Source: Antedon mediterranea (lineage: Eukaryota; Echinodermata; Crinoidea; Comatulida; Antedonidae). From it: a stretch of 64,000 nt of DNA. The position numbers were made by a program, and so were the translations under genes. Below, piece by piece: positions 1 to 11,203 of this stretch (positions within the stretch are counted from its first letter, which is position 1; each line of letters starts with the position of its first letter). Where the stretch lies: assembly GCF_964355755.1 (NCBI RefSeq), contig NC_092673.1:12403001-12467000 (forward strand). The letters are read 5' to 3'. The notes beneath the pieces were generated by a model, which saw only the letters and a list, made by a program, of their open reading frames with translations, was not told where the DNA came from and did not search any database.

Positions 1-2
1 AT

Positions 3-194
3 GGATTTTCAGTTAGTATTTCTGGTACTGGTTTTGCTAGTGTGGCTTTTGATGGAGCTCATGAGAAGGTCATAAATAAGAAAATTAAGATGGCTGTGAC
101 AAAAAATAGTATGGGAGAGCTTACCACTCCAGTTCATTCATTATCTTTCCGTGCCGACACATTCTACACTGTAAAAACAGTGTTTAGCTGTTAA
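3..194 (+). CDS. C-terminal fragment of a TE-type ORF, open at the left edge
   Basis: An open frame of 63 codons enters from the window edge and stops at 192-194. It contains FDGAHEKVINKKIK followed by a short basic stretch and LSFRADTF. The DxAHExxIN pattern recalls a repetitive family of uncharacterised transposon-borne proteins in invertebrates; this is recollection of family style, not a search result. The last codons run into the GTTTAG repeat beginning near 150, so the true C-terminus may have been lost. Confidence is low because the fragment is short. Confidence 0.3.
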   Translation, partial: GFSVSISGTGFASVAFDGAHEKVINKKIKMAVTKNSMGELTTPVHSLSFRADTFYTVKTVFSC

Positions 195-525
195 ACATAA
201 AATACACGTATCAACCCTAAACATGTTTAGCATTGTGTTTAATTTTAAAACACATAAACACATTTCTAAACATTTCATGTGTTTAGATTCTAAACACAGC
301 CGTTTATACAACAATATTTCAATGTGTTTAGCTTTTTTAGAATAGGGTATTGCAACGTTAACATTTTTTCTAAACACATTTCTAAGCACGTCCTAAACAC
401 CAGTGTTTAAGTTGTATACGCCTCTTGTGTTTAATATTTGTTCGTGCTTAGTATATATTATGTTTAGTAAAATTAACGTTTGAATCTTAAACATAATCGT
501 GTTTAATAAAACAAACTATGTTTAA
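150..525. repeat. GTTTAG/CTAAAC-rich degenerate tandem repeat, left part
   Basis: The words TGTTTAG, CTAAACAC and TAAACATA recur every 15-30 bases. From about 420 a longer unit of roughly 115-125 bp appears, with the words GTGTTTAATATTTG and TGCTTA. The same unit resumes at 1152 after the MITE, so the array was split by that insertion. No coding function is proposed. Confidence 0.6.
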
Positions 526-1151
526 AGACCCCTTCCCTGCAATTTTGGACGTTTTTTGGAAAATAATACATATATATCACTTTAAAAACATTAAACCATG
601 TCATTCCTTGTCTTAAATGTACGTTTTATGGTAAATTATGATAAAAAGTGAGAAACAATGCACTACCTAAGTAGCTCGCGGCGATCGACCTCTCGTGGAC
701 GGTCTCAGGCCTAGCCTAGCTAGGCTTAGTTTTGTAGGCCTAGCTGGTAAACATCGGTAACGTACGAACATCGTACGCTAGCTATATACCTAGCCTGACG
801 TTGTATAGTTGCTGCATTAATTGTCTTTCTATTTTTGCCAGACTCCGTTGATACAAATTGGGGAAAACCCGGTATTTTCGCTGAAAAGTTAGGAGTCTTC
901 CATTTGTTTTGGCTTCACGATCGATCGAAAAGTGGGCGAATTACAGGTGAAAAACAACAATATCAATCCGCGCGCAATGCATTTTGGGATTTATAGCGGG
1001 CCGCTATAATTATTAAAATCGATTTATTTTTCACATTTTTAACCGTTTAAAGACGAAAAAAGTTATCGCAATAGGACCATATAGTATTATTTTTACATTA
1101 AATATAGTTTGTGATCTTAAATTAGATCTAAAAAACGTAGGGAATGGGGCT
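526..1151 (+). mobile_element. TTAA-flanked MITE, copy 1 (626 bp)
   Basis: The sequence is bounded by TTAA on both sides (522-525 and 1152-1155). Its ends are imperfect inverted repeats: AGACCCCTTCCCTG on the left and, read inwards from the right, AGCCCCATTCCCTACG. No long ORF is present. The reverse complement of the whole element recurs at 11643-12268 with the same length and only a few differences. TTAA target duplication is typical of piggyBac and Kolobok elements, but the family is not resolved. The flanking tandem repeat gives the empty site, because its other units read TGTTTAATATTTG without interruption. Confidence 0.85.
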
Positions 1152-1400
1152 TTAATATTTGTTTGTGCTTATTAAAATTGGTGTTTAGAAAGTGTTTCTT
1201 TAAATTATGTTTAGAGAATTTACGTTTCAAATCTAAACACCACTGTGTTTAATAACACACTTATTGTGTTTAATTTTGTTTGTGCTTACTAAAGTTGGTG
1301 TTTAGAAGTGAGAGCGTTTGTTTAAATTATTCTTAGAGAATTTACGTTTAAAATCTGAACACCACTGTGTTTCATAACATTACTTATTGTGTTTAATATT
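1152..1400. repeat. GTTTAG-type tandem repeat, right part (about 115-125 bp units)
   Basis: Two adjacent diverged units begin near 1152 and 1268. Each has the order GTTTAAT, TTGTTTGTGCTTA, TTGGTGTTTAGAA, AGAGAATTTACGTTT and AACACCACTGTGTTT. They continue the array interrupted by the MITE. Confidence 0.65.
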
Positions 1401-1653
1401 TTTATTATGCTGGCATGCATTTGGAAATGTGTATTGGATTGAATAGATCCATTTAGTTTGGTAAATTGTTTGTTGGATTGATAAGTTCTGCTATTTCGAT
1501 TTACGGTACCAACATGTTGTTTTGGAAAGTTAATAGATCCATTTAGATACGTTTTATTATATTATAATTTGATTAATAGAGTAAATTGATGCATCGGTTT
1601 CGACCAAAATACACCACATTTCCCATCCTTTTACCACACGCCGTGCATCACCT

Positions 1654-1680
1654 CCCCCCCCCCCCCCCCCCACACACACA
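1654..1680. repeat. Poly-C tract followed by CA dinucleotides
   Basis: Eighteen consecutive C residues are followed by about five CA units. Such tracts are prone to length errors in assembly. Confidence 0.9.
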
Positions 1681-2036
1681 CAAACATGACGCATGACCAA
1701 TTTACAATTAAAAATATAAATTATTTACATAAACACATATTTCATAACTAATATAAACACTTTATGGCATTAAGATTATAATTTACGCTATAAATGTTTA
1801 TAAAATAATAAAATACTGTATCTATATATACATAAAATAGCAACACCCCAAGGAACGACTGATTATGATTGATGAGGAGAAAAACCCGCGAATCTAGTGC
1901 GCGCCTTTTTAGCAGAAGCCGTTGAGATGGGAGTGGTGTCGGGAAGGTGAAACAAAAATCTTTCTAATTCTTAGCTTTACGTTGATTGAAGTAATCATAT
2001 ATTGCAGGTAAGTTATTTCACATTGCAGGGGTCCCA

Positions 2037-2146
2037 AGTCTACCGCTACTCGCGGTAGTCTACCGCTTTTAGTACCCATCTACCGCGCTACCGCAATCTC
2101 GACGTTTTCTACCGCATTTTGATTTTTTTACCGCATTTTCAAATTT
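2037..2146. repeat. Cluster of TACCGC motifs
   Basis: At least six TACCGC words and one inverted GCGGTA occur in about 110 bp, in two spacing classes: about 10 bp, and about 20-25 bp where TTTT runs separate them. Whether this is a TE fragment or a simple repeat is unknown. Confidence 0.5.
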
Positions 2147-3454
2147 CCCCATATTTTTGGCAAAATTGATTTACGGTTACACCCAGGCTCAGCCCAGGTC
2201 AACAATAGTCAATAACCAGACAAAAGTGAGGCAGGATGTTGAAACAATGTCTATTCATGCAGACTCCGTGGTCTATTATTGTATTTTTATTTGTATGCAC
2301 TGCCTTTGTTAAACCGTAACAATAATATAAACATGCACGGTACTGCACGCCGGACGTAGAAAAGAAAAAGCGTGCAACCAACCGTGAATCAATCACGTGG
2401 TAACCGGAATACGCGATTATTAATTTTGGGAGGATCCAAGTTTTAACTAAATAAACGCTTTTATTACACAGTGGTTGAGGCACGTTTTTAATAGTTATTA
2501 CATTTTTAAACACCCTCATAATTAATGAACTCTACCAATGTTGATCCGCTGCAAAGAACAACAGATCGCACATCGCACGAGGTTGTTGAGGCGGTGTTTT
2601 ATTTGGTTTTACTGTACGATCCGATAATACGAACATGTTAAATGATTTAAAAGGCATGGATTCGCCAAGCAAGTAGGCCTACGTTTAATAAAAATTTACC
2701 TAAGATTTTCGTAAGCTCTTTTGTTCAAACTTGTTATTTATATAGCAATAATCCACCCGTTCCGGCATGCACGCTAGGCCTCTAGCCTAGGCCTACTCTT
2801 CGATCGATCGATGTCGCTGGTGGGGAATTTCCCAGCGATAAGAAATCGCTCATAAACGGCCTACATTTTAATGTTATATCTTTAATGCCAGTGTAATTAC
2901 GTATGGATAAAACAATATAAAAGTCAATGTTTTTCATCTGAAATAAATGTTAACTCGCGTAATGTAGCATAAGACGGATTCGGAATAGTTATTTTGATTG
3001 TTTTTGGGTTTTAAAATGGTAGCTAGCTAGAGCCTAGAGATAGAAGTAGAAGCCCTAGGCTAGGCCCAGGCCTCCCTGTGCCTAAAAAAAATGAGTAAAT
3101 TCTATTGGGCAATACTATCATGTGTAAATATTGTACATTATGTAATTAAGTTAAATTATTTTATATACTGAATTTTAGTTAAAATACAGTATATATTTTT
3201 TAAATTCTTTTTTGTACTTAGGATGTGTCCATAAAAAAAATAAGAATGTAAAAATACTGATGGATAAACCTATATGTAAAAATGTATGTGTAAATATTGT
3301 ATATACTGTATATGTAACATATTTAGTTAATGATTTTCGATTCCCCGCGCGTTGACTTTCGACGCCCCGACGAATTGAATGTGGTTCACGACAAAATCTC
3401 CTGCGAATGGACTTTCCCAAGTTGGGACCTCTGACATTGTTTGTATTGGTAATA

Positions 3455-3984
3455 CAGTAGAACCTCCATTTTACGTACGGTACGGGACCGAAAGGCGTAC
3501 GTAAAACAAAGGATTCGTAAAATCAAGGTTGACCTTAAATTGACCCCAAATACGTAGAGATCGTAGCTATAAAGGCTACCCTGTTTGTCTACTTTATTGA
3601 ACAGCATGCAGGTTGTCACTAGCTAGGCCTTGCCTAGACTATTCAGGCCAGGCTAGCAGGCCTACTAGCAAGATGTGAGGCCTAACTAGAAAAGTACAGT
3701 ACTGTACAGTATATACAGGCTGTGAGATGTTTAAATAAAGTGTAAAATATCAATGTTCTTGTATTTTCTATCAATAGAAACAGTCGCTGCTTAAAATGCA
3801 CGTGCGTAGCTTGACTCAAACACACAGCAGAATTCCACACACAGCCATGATTGTGGCTTTGTGTGCTTTGTTGTTGTTAAATTGCGCCCTCAATGTAAGA
3901 AAATGATGACGTCATCGGTTATTTTAAGCGTACGTAAAATCAAGGGAACGTAAAATCAGGGTACGTAAAACACAGGTTCTACTG
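3455..3984. mobile_element. pogo/Tigger-like MITE flanked by TA (530 bp)
   Basis: The element begins CAGTAGAACCTCCATTTTAC and its right end reads inwards as CAGTAGAACCTGTGTTTTAC. Both ends abut TA (3453-3454 and 3985-3986). CAGT ends with a TA duplication are characteristic of the pogo/Tigger branch of Tc1-mariner. The subterminal word TACGTAAAA is repeated at both ends. The interior lacks a transposase, so it is non-autonomous. Confidence 0.8.
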
Positions 3985-4449
3985 TATGTATATAGTGATT
4001 ATATTAAATTTGCCTTTTAGAATAATAGAGTTGCTTGCCGATGTCTTGTATAGTATAGCCGGCCTAGTTTTGGCCAACGGTTGACAACAGCAGCAACGAG
4101 AGTATAGGTGAAAAGCAAAGAAATCGGCAAACCTAGAAATCGCCCATTCCACTATCGATAATAACAATCTTTTTTACTTTTAATACAGTTAATAATAGTC
4201 GAGAGGAAAAATTGAAAACAGCACTGTGGTCATGTTACTTTAGTTGTCAAAACAATATATCCTAACCCTGTAGATTATTTGATAAAAATCCTAGAAAGTA
4301 CTAAGTAGGAAACGGGGTAGAAAACCTTTCCATTTCTTCCCTGAGTGAATATTAGGAACTGGACTCAAAAAGTATTTACTTATTTTTCTAGACTAGGCCA
4401 TAGCTCCTTCATAGGCTATGATCATGTTAATGTCATTTACTATTAGTAT
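3985..4449. other. Noncoding spacer
   Basis: No gene, repeat or splice-linked exon was recognised between the pogo-like MITE and the outer foldback element. Confidence 0.4.
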
Positions 4450-4620
4450 AAGACCCCATTTACACTTCATCGACGATTTCTTAGCCGGCCCGACGCCGGC
4501 TTTCTTTTTAGCCTGCAATGTGTTTACACTTACCCAAAAAGCCGGCCTCGGGCCCCTACTATTGTGTTTACACTTGCTCTCGCGGAAGAGTGCTCGATGA
4601 TACGATTTCGCTACATTCAC
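4450..4620 (+). repeat. Left TIR arm of outer foldback element
   Basis: It shares the terminal 20 bases, GCCGGC-rich tracts and two GTGTTTACACTT words with the reverse complement of 15630-15794. Confidence 0.7.
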
Positions 4621-4745
4621 GTCATATCCGCTCATGTGCGTCTTAAAAAGTTAAAAAGTTGTCGATCTACACTAGGCCTAGGCCTATCAACTTTATCAAA
4701 AAAGAATCAAATAACGGTATTTAATATGGATCAAAACAATTGTAT

Positions 4746-5183
4746 TGTAGCAGACCTACCACATAGCTTTTAAACAATTCAACATTTACTTTTAATTTGA
4801 TTATTTATACATCCTCTATATATCTCTTTATTTAACCTCACATTGACAGGTTACCTTCCTGTTACCTTCACTTTTCTAGCTAATGGATTTTAAGAATGTT
4901 AATGACTCTAACAGAAAACCACATTAATTCTCTTAATCCTAATTGGTCAGATGAGATGGGCCAAGCCCAATATTACCATGCACTGACCACATTATTAACA
5001 CACTCTTTTCTCAACTAGTCATGTAGCTACACCGTTTTACTGCTCTGTCTTATCAAACATTGTATATTGTATATTTTATCTGTTTATTGAGAATCCTCAC
5101 TTGATTCACTTGGAATAAATGGCATACTTACTTTATACATTTAGTAGTTGTTTTGTTTTACCGTTGCGCCGACAATTACTAAA
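4746..5183 (+). repeat. Gypsy 5' LTR
   Basis: It begins TGTAGCAGACCTACC. It contains a TATATATC-type promoter-like AT block and an AATAAA polyadenylation signal about 70 bases from its end. It is near-identical to 7370-7808. Confidence 0.9.
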
Positions 5184-5223
5184 GTGGTGACCCTCGACTT
5201 TCTTATACCGAATTTAACTTAAA

Positions 5224-5631
5224 ATGGAAGGACAACAGCAACAACGACAGCTACCGCAACCTCCAGCACAACCCCAGCACCAGGAACAACCTGTGGTGCC
5301 CGCTCCTGACGCAGCAACCGTCAACAGGCCAATTTCTTCTGTAGCGTTGAAACTGCCTCCATACTGGCCCAATGATCCAATATTGTGGTTCACCCAAGTG
5401 GAAGCACAGTTCAGAACGCGTGGGATCACAGTAGATGCTACAAAATATGCTTACTTAGTAGGATCATTGCAACCTGAAATTGCGCAGGGAGTTCGGGATC
5501 TATTTCTCATCCCGCCTACTGATAACAGGTATGTGAACTTCAAAGATACTTTAATACGTCGGACAACTGCTTCTGACCAACAGGGCCTCCGCCAACTCTT
5601 CTCACCCATCCGCAGCCAGATGCACCTTTAA
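5224..5631 (+). CDS. Gypsy Gag, N-terminal part (truncated)
   Basis: A 135-residue frame opens 40 bases after the primer-binding site. It starts with a Gln/Pro-rich leader, then LPPYWPNDPILWFTQVEAQF, which is the conserved start of the Gag capsid-like domain of this Gypsy group. It ends soon after a GLRQLF motif, where the internal deletion joins Gag to pol in another frame, so the rest of Gag, the zinc knuckle and the protease are absent. Confidence 0.8.
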   Translation: MEGQQQQRQLPQPPAQPQHQEQPVVPAPDAATVNRPISSVALKLPPYWPNDPILWFTQVEAQFRTRGITVDATKYAYLVGSLQPEIAQGVRDLFLIPPTDNRYVNFKDTLIRRTTASDQQGLRQLFSPIRSQMHL

Positions 5632-5636
5632 GTATC

Positions 5637-7346
5637 ATGGTTGACGCTTCGGATGTGGCCATAGGCGGTATACTACAACAATGCATTGACAACAATTGGC
5701 AACCTATTTAATTTTTCTCACAGAAATTGAAACCAGCGCAGACGCGATACAGCACATTTCGTCGTGAACTTTTGGCGGCATACCTTTCAGTTAAACATTT
5801 TCGTCATTCACTTGAAGGACGCTCATTTCACATTTTGACTGACCATAAGCCACTTGTGTATGCTTTACTCGCCAAACCAAATCGCCACTCGCCACGCGAA
5901 ATCCGTCATCTAGATTTCATATCTCAATTCACAACGGATATACACCATGTGAGTGGAAAAGCTAATGCAGCAGCTGATGCATTGTCGCGAATCGAACTGA
6001 ATACCTTCAGTCACAACACAACTAACATTGTTGATTTTAGTCTTATTGCTGCTGCACAAAAGAATGACGATGAATTGCACAAGCTACTTGAATCACCGTT
6101 TTCACTACAATTTCAAAACTTTCCAATTCCAACTTCTGACTCTACAATTCTTTGTGATATTTCCAAAGGCAATCCACGTCCATATATCCCACAAGAATTC
6201 AGACGCATAATATTTGACACTCTACATTCGCTATCACATCCTGGTATACGAGCAACACAACGTTTAATTACTGACCGTTTCGTATGGCCAGCAATCAATC
6301 GTGATGTACGACGATGGTCTCAAACATGCATTCAATGTCAACGTTCCAAAGTACACCGGCACACCGTTTCGCCACTCTCTACTTTTTCTACACCTGACGC
6401 CCGTTTTGACCATGTACATATAGATATTGTTGGACCTCTCCCTCCGTCAAATGGTTTTTCTTATTTACTCACTTTTATCGATCGTTTTACTCGATGGCCC
6501 GAAGCCGTACCTATTCCGGATATCACAGCCGATACTGTCGCACACGCATTTGTCAATCGATGGATCGCTTCATTCGGAATACCTTCAACCATTACAACAG
6601 ATCGAGGAAGACAATTTGAATCTGCATTATTTCATTCACTCGCCAACTTACTAGGAACTAAGCACATTCATACAACTGCCTACCATCCTATTGCGAACGG
6701 ACTTGTAGAACGTTTTCATCGACATTTGAAGGGTTCTCTCAAAGCACATAATGATCACACTAAATGGACAGAACATTTACCTATAGTACTTTTAGGCATT
6801 CGTACAGCCCTTAAGGCTGATCTAGGTCATAGTGCAGCTGAACTTGTTTATGGCACTACTTTAAGATTACCTGGACAATTCTTTAATTCAAACGCTGAAC
6901 ATTGTGATTATTCTAATTATATTGATAGATTGCGTGATAATATGAGTAAACTACGTCCCACACCTACCCGCACCAACTCTAACCGTAAATCCTATATCAA
7001 TCAAGAAATATTTAATTGTACCCATGTTTTTGTGCGAAGGGACTCTGTTCGAAAACCCTTACAACGTCCATATGATGGTCCATTTAAGGTATTAAGTCGA
7101 ACAGACAAACACTTTGTTCTCGATCTAAATGGTCGACAGGACACAGTCAGTATTGATCGCTTAAAGGTAGCTCATTTGGATACTGATATATTTAAAAGCC
7201 AAGAGCAAACCCTCACTCCCAAGCTACAAGCATCACCCCTAGTCAAACCAACCAACCCGTCACCCATTTTGGCAACCCCTCCCCGTACTACTCGTTCTGG
7301 TAGACATGTTCATTTCCCTCAACGTTTTGTCTCGTTCTATCATTAA
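5637..7346 (+). CDS. Gypsy Pol remnant: RNase H and integrase
   Basis: RNase H sequence starts near 5637 with [11 protein letters not shown], meets one in-frame stop, and continues in the long frame from 5727 (539 residues) with [10 protein letters not shown]. The integrase follows: an HHCC zinc domain (HSLSHPGIR to CIQCQRSK, about 6226-6350), then the DDE catalytic core with D in HIDIVGP (about 6420), D in TTDRGRQF (about 6600) and E in [10 protein letters not shown] (about 6700). The C-terminal part is basic and Pro-rich. The integrase looks intact, but without reverse transcriptase the element cannot move by itself. Confidence 0.88.
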
Positions 7347-7369
7347 TTCTTTCACTGGAAGGGGGCTCC

Positions 7370-7808
7370 TGTAGCAGACCTACCACATAGCTTTTAAACA
7401 ATTCAACATTTACTTTTAATTTGATTATTTATACATCCTCTATATATCTCTTTATTTAACCTCACATTGACAGGTTACCTTCCTGTTACCTTCACTTTTC
7501 TAGCTAATGGATTTTAAGAATGTTAATGACTCTAACAGAAAACCACATTAATTCTCTTAATCCTAATTGGTCAGATGAGATGGGCCAAGCCCAATATTAC
7601 CATGCACTGACCACATTATTAACACACTCTTTTCTCAACTAGTCATGTAGCTACACCGTTTTACTGCTCTGTCTTATCAAACATTGTATATTGTATATTT
7701 TATCTGTTTATTGAGAATCCTCACTTGATTCACTTGGAATAAATTGCATAGTTTACTGTATACATTTAGTAGTTGTTTTGTTTTACCGTTGCGCCGACAA
7801 TTACTAAA
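7370..7808 (+). repeat. Gypsy 3' LTR
   Basis: Near-identical copy of 4746-5183, preceded by a purine-rich priming tract. Outer-element sequence resumes directly after GTAT at 7812. Confidence 0.9.
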
Positions 7809-8100
7809 GTATTATTGCTTTACTACTAATGTTTGCGTCTTGTTTTCTAAAGAATAGTAGTAGATAATACGCCTTTTTTACGAAACGGAAGACATCTTCG
7901 ATCGATGATGAATGAAGTGTAGTCGTCGTTAAGAGCAGACGTGTCCTAAATCGCTCTCTCTAGCCTCACTACATTCAGCCTCACTACGCGGTGACAGTTC
8001 AAATTTCCCGCTGGACAGTTGTTGTGTTAGGGCACTCTTGTAGCCTAGCATTTACTTGTCGGTTTTTGTCTGCTGTACATGTACGTATTAATACACCATC

Positions 8101-8691
8101 ATGGCCGTAAAGAATACAAGGAAAGGTGGTAAAAAGGACAGCGGTAAGGAGTGTTGCGAACTGAACACTGATACAGCACCTGTCATTGATGTGGAACCGC
8201 TTACTATTACTGTACAAAATGAAATTTCCAATATAATTAAAGGAAATACGAGTATTTTCAATGACCTAGCCGAGAAAATTGCGAGCATTGTTAAACACCA
8301 GCTGATTGAAAGCATTACACAAATTGTAACGGATGCAGCAATTGAAGCAATACGTTTCGAACTTGACGATACTAAAAATCGTCTCAGCAAAGTAGAACAA
8401 CAGGTAGAGAACTTACAATATGAGCTAGATGAAGCAGAACAATATTCAAGAAGGAACTGTTTGATTATTCAAGGAATAGAAGAGAAACAAGGTGAGATAA
8501 CAGACAATATAGTTTTGGATTTGTTTAAGAAAAAGCTAAGCGTAGAAGTAGATAAAACATGCATAGACAGGAGTCATAGATTGGTGCCAAAAGTTAAGAA
8601 AAACGGAAGAGCAAGAGGAATAATAGTAAAGTTTAGTTCGTATAATGTTAGAAATGAAGTATATAGAGCAAAGAAAAAAAGAAAAAATTAA
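8101..8691 (+). CDS. LINE ORF1 protein (coiled coil, RRM-like)
   Basis: A 196-residue frame with a Lys/Gly-rich start, a helical segment of heptad-like repeats at about residues 85-120 (VEQQVENLQYELDEAEQ), then SRRNCLIIQGIEE, the start of the RRM-like domain of L1-type ORF1 proteins. Such proteins bind the element's RNA. The frame ends early in a Lys-rich run; the expected continuation (GSHIYIHENLT and after) lies in another frame to about 8893, so a single frameshift near 8690 separates the C-terminal part. Confidence 0.75.
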   Translation: MAVKNTRKGGKKDSGKECCELNTDTAPVIDVEPLTITVQNEISNIIKGNTSIFNDLAEKIASIVKHQLIESITQIVTDAAIEAIRFELDDTKNRLSKVEQQVENLQYELDEAEQYSRRNCLIIQGIEEKQGEITDNIVLDLFKKKLSVEVDKTCIDRSHRLVPKVKKNGRARGIIVKFSSYNVRNEVYRAKKKRKN

Positions 8692-8946
8692 AGGGGAGCC
8701 ATATCTACATTCATGAAAACCTTACGAGCAAAAGATCAAGTTTACTACGTACTGTAAAGCAAAACTATGCATCAGTGGTATCTGCAGTTTGGACACAAGA
8801 TGGTCGCATACATACCATAATCACTGGCAGTAACGAGAAAGTTGTTTTATCCAGAACTTCCGATCTTAAACAATTACCTAAATGTAAAAGGTAATGTGTA
8901 AGAATTTTAAATGTCCTAAATCTGTATTGTATTTTATGTAGATAAG

Positions 8947-9423
8947 ATGATTTTAGATTTTATTTGTAACGCATGTAATAAACCATTTAAACCAATTCAA
9001 TTGTTAAACAAACATCGTACGGGAAGCCTTTTAGACAACGACGTAGACGACGCTGAATTACGTAACGACTCTATTGTTTATCCTGCTTTTGGCATACTAT
9101 GCAAATTATGCGAGATTGATTGTACAAAGGGTTTTAAAATTGGTCATTTAAATGTCAGAAGTCTCTATAATAAGGTGGACCATGTTCGGAGTTTACTTTC
9201 GGAATGCCGTTTCCATGTTTTAGGAATTAGTGAAACCTGGCTAGATCAAAATATACATAATAGTGAACTTGCAATCCCAGGATACCTATTAGTTAGAACA
9301 GACAGAAATAGACACGGAGGTGGGGTGGCTATCTATGTAAACGAAAATGTTGATGATTGGAATTCTTACAAAAAGGCAAGAAATAAATTAAATAATTTGT
9401 CTAAATCACACGCGACTATATAA
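8947..9423 (+). CDS. LINE ORF2, endonuclease N-terminal part
   Basis: A 158-residue frame. HLNVRSLYNKVDHVRSLL and LGISETWLD match the start of AP-type endonucleases, followed by GGGVAIYV. At about residue 135 it jumps to KKARNKLNN, which belongs just before the reverse transcriptase, so most of the endonuclease (including catalytic His/Asp) is deleted. An N-terminal CxxC segment is also present. Confidence 0.75.
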   Translation: MILDFICNACNKPFKPIQLLNKHRTGSLLDNDVDDAELRNDSIVYPAFGILCKLCEIDCTKGFKIGHLNVRSLYNKVDHVRSLLSECRFHVLGISETWLDQNIHNSELAIPGYLLVRTDRNRHGGGVAIYVNENVDDWNSYKKARNKLNNLSKSHATI

Positions 9424-9473
9424 ATAATAAATTAAAAGATAATGTTAATGACACTAAAACATTATGGAAAACC

Positions 9474-10805
9474 ATGAAAGACTTTTTACCCAATAAAAAG
9501 AAACAAACTAAAACAACTCTCAATGTAAACGGTAATGAAATAAACAATCCAACTGATATTGCTAATCATTTTAATAAATATTTTTGTTCAATTTCTAATG
9601 AACTTGCATCCCATTTTAATGACAACCAAAACGATATTACCGTTGAATCGTTATCACAATTTCAACAACGTTTCAACTTTAAAGATATTAATGGAAATGA
9701 AATTGAAGCTTTGTTGGAAAAGTTAGAAATTGGAAAAGCTACTGGAATTGATGGGATTTCCGCTAGGTTACTTAAAATTGCATCTTCACAAATTTCTCAA
9801 AGTCTTGCCTTTTTGTTTAACTGGTCATTAAGATCTGGTGTTATTCCAAGTGAATGGAAATGTGCTAAGGTTACTCCGCTTTATAAAGGAGGATGTAAAC
9901 ATGAACTTAACAACTACCGTCCAATATCTGTTATACCTATTGTTATGAAAGTTTTTGAAAGATGCATCCATAATCAAGTTATGAATCATATAAATGAGTT
10001 TAATTTATTATGTAAAAATCAATCTGGTTTTAGGTCGTTACATTCAACTTCTACTACACTGATAGATGTATGCAATTATATATATAAAAATATTGATAAT
10101 GGCTTGGTAACTGGAGCAATTTTTCTTGACCTAAAAAAGGCGTTTGATACAGTAGACCACGATATTTTATTACGTAAATTATGCACCTTTGGAATGATAA
10201 ACACTGAGCTTGCATGGTTCAGTAATTATTTAAAAAATCGCAAACAATTTGTTAATTTTAATGGAAAAAAATCTGAAATTTTAAATGTCAACTATGGGGT
10301 ACCACAAGGCTCAATTCTTGGCCCTTTGTTGTTTATTTTATACATAAATGACTTACATGATAGTGTTGATGGGATTTGTAAAACAGTCCTCTATGCAGAC
10401 GACACTGCGCTTTTTTATGCATGTAAATCAAATGAAGAGCTTACAACAGTTTTAACTGAACAGTTGGAAAATGTAAAACAATGGTTAGATAAACATAAAT
10501 TAACTCTAAACATTGATAAAACCAAATACATGCTTTTTGGTACTCATGCACGTGTTAATAAAACAACAGATGAAACAGTAATTTTTGATAATATTCCGAT
10601 TGAGAAAGTTGAAACGTTTAAATATTTGGGACTTACATTTGATGAACAACTCTCATGGAAAGTACATATTGATTCTATATGTGCAAAACTATCAAAAATT
10701 CTACATCTATTTTATAGATTGAAAAGTTTTACATCTCCTAAAATTATTAAAAAATTATACAATGCTCTACAGTCTGGGGTACTGGTTCAAACGCCCATAT
10801 TTTAA
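9474..10805 (+). CDS. LINE ORF2, reverse transcriptase
   Basis: A 443-residue frame with RT motifs in order: YRPISVIPIVMKVFERC, FLDLKKAFDTVDH, GVPQGSILGPLLFILYINDL, the catalytic YADD at about 10394, and FKYLGL. It is interrupted near 10780 by a short deletion (the usual HLxYGxxxW segment is compressed) and continues at 10808 in another frame. Confidence 0.85.
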   Translation: MKDFLPNKKKQTKTTLNVNGNEINNPTDIANHFNKYFCSISNELASHFNDNQNDITVESLSQFQQRFNFKDINGNEIEALLEKLEIGKATGIDGISARLLKIASSQISQSLAFLFNWSLRSGVIPSEWKCAKVTPLYKGGCKHELNNYRPISVIPIVMKVFERCIHNQVMNHINEFNLLCKNQSGFRSLHSTSTTLIDVCNYIYKNIDNGLVTGAIFLDLKKAFDTVDHDILLRKLCTFGMINTELAWFSNYLKNRKQFVNFNGKKSEILNVNYGVPQGSILGPLLFILYINDLHDSVDGICKTVLYADDTALFYACKSNEELTTVLTEQLENVKQWLDKHKLTLNIDKTKYMLFGTHARVNKTTDETVIFDNIPIEKVETFKYLGLTFDEQLSWKVHIDSICAKLSKILHLFYRLKSFTSPKIIKKLYNALQSGVLVQTPIF

Positions 10806-10807
10806 AA

Positions 10808-11203
10808 TTGCAAAGGGTACAAAATAGAGCTGCACGATTAATACTAGGTGCTGATATTCGAACTCCTGTTAGACAAATGCATTATGATTTAGGTTGGCTA
10901 ACAATTAAGACAAGAAATGAATATCATACAATTTGTACAATATTTAGATGTTTACAAGAATCTGTACCTTCATACTTATGTGATGTTTTGCAATATATTA
11001 GTAGTGTACACAATATTCAAACCAGAAACTATGAAAATAATCTGTTGTATTTGCCCAGATGTAACCTCGAAATATACAAACGTAGTTTTGTTTATTATGG
11101 AAGTTCACTCTGGAATGGCCTACCTTATGAATTAAGAAAACAAAACAATTATAACCGTTTTAAATCACTTGTTAAGATTCATTTATTGTTGCCGGTGGTC
11201 TAG
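10808..11203 (+). CDS. LINE ORF2, C-terminal segment
   Basis: RVQNRAARLIL, then LGWLTIKTRNEYH and RSFVYYGSSLWNGLP, the usual C-terminal motifs of CR1-like ORF2 proteins. It is joined to the reverse transcriptase by a frame change and ends about 200 bases before the LINE 3' end. Confidence 0.75.
   Translation: MQRVQNRAARLILGADIRTPVRQMHYDLGWLTIKTRNEYHTICTIFRCLQESVPSYLCDVLQYISSVHNIQTRNYENNLLYLPRCNLEIYKRSFVYYGSSLWNGLPYELRKQNNYNRFKSLVKIHLLLPVV

Larger units (their letters stand above)
1401..3454. other. Noncoding stretch with no gene recognised
   Basis: This is AT-rich DNA with scattered TAGGCCTA words, an 18-base C homopolymer followed by CA repeats at 1654-1680, and a TACCGC cluster at 2037-2146. 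Open frames are short and have no recognisable motif. No splice-linked exons were found. Confidence 0.5.
4742..7812 (+). mobile_element. Gypsy LTR retrotransposon with internal deletion
   Basis: Two long terminal repeats (4746-5183 and 7370-7808) enclose gag and part of pol. A GTAT word at 4742-4745 and 7809-7812 is the likely target duplication. The primer-binding site follows the 5' LTR at 5185 (TGGTGACCCTCGAC), and a purine tract GGAAGGGGGC precedes the 3' LTR. Protease and reverse transcriptase are missing: gag is joined almost directly to RNase H near 5600. Only a handful of differences separate the LTRs, mostly around AAATGGCATAC versus AAATTGCATAG, so insertion was recent. It lies inside the left arm of the outer foldback element. 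Confidence 0.9.

Noticed and set aside
4418-4773. Overlapping short ORFs on both strands
   Set aside because: They fall in the GCCGGC-rich arm of the outer foldback element and have no motif.
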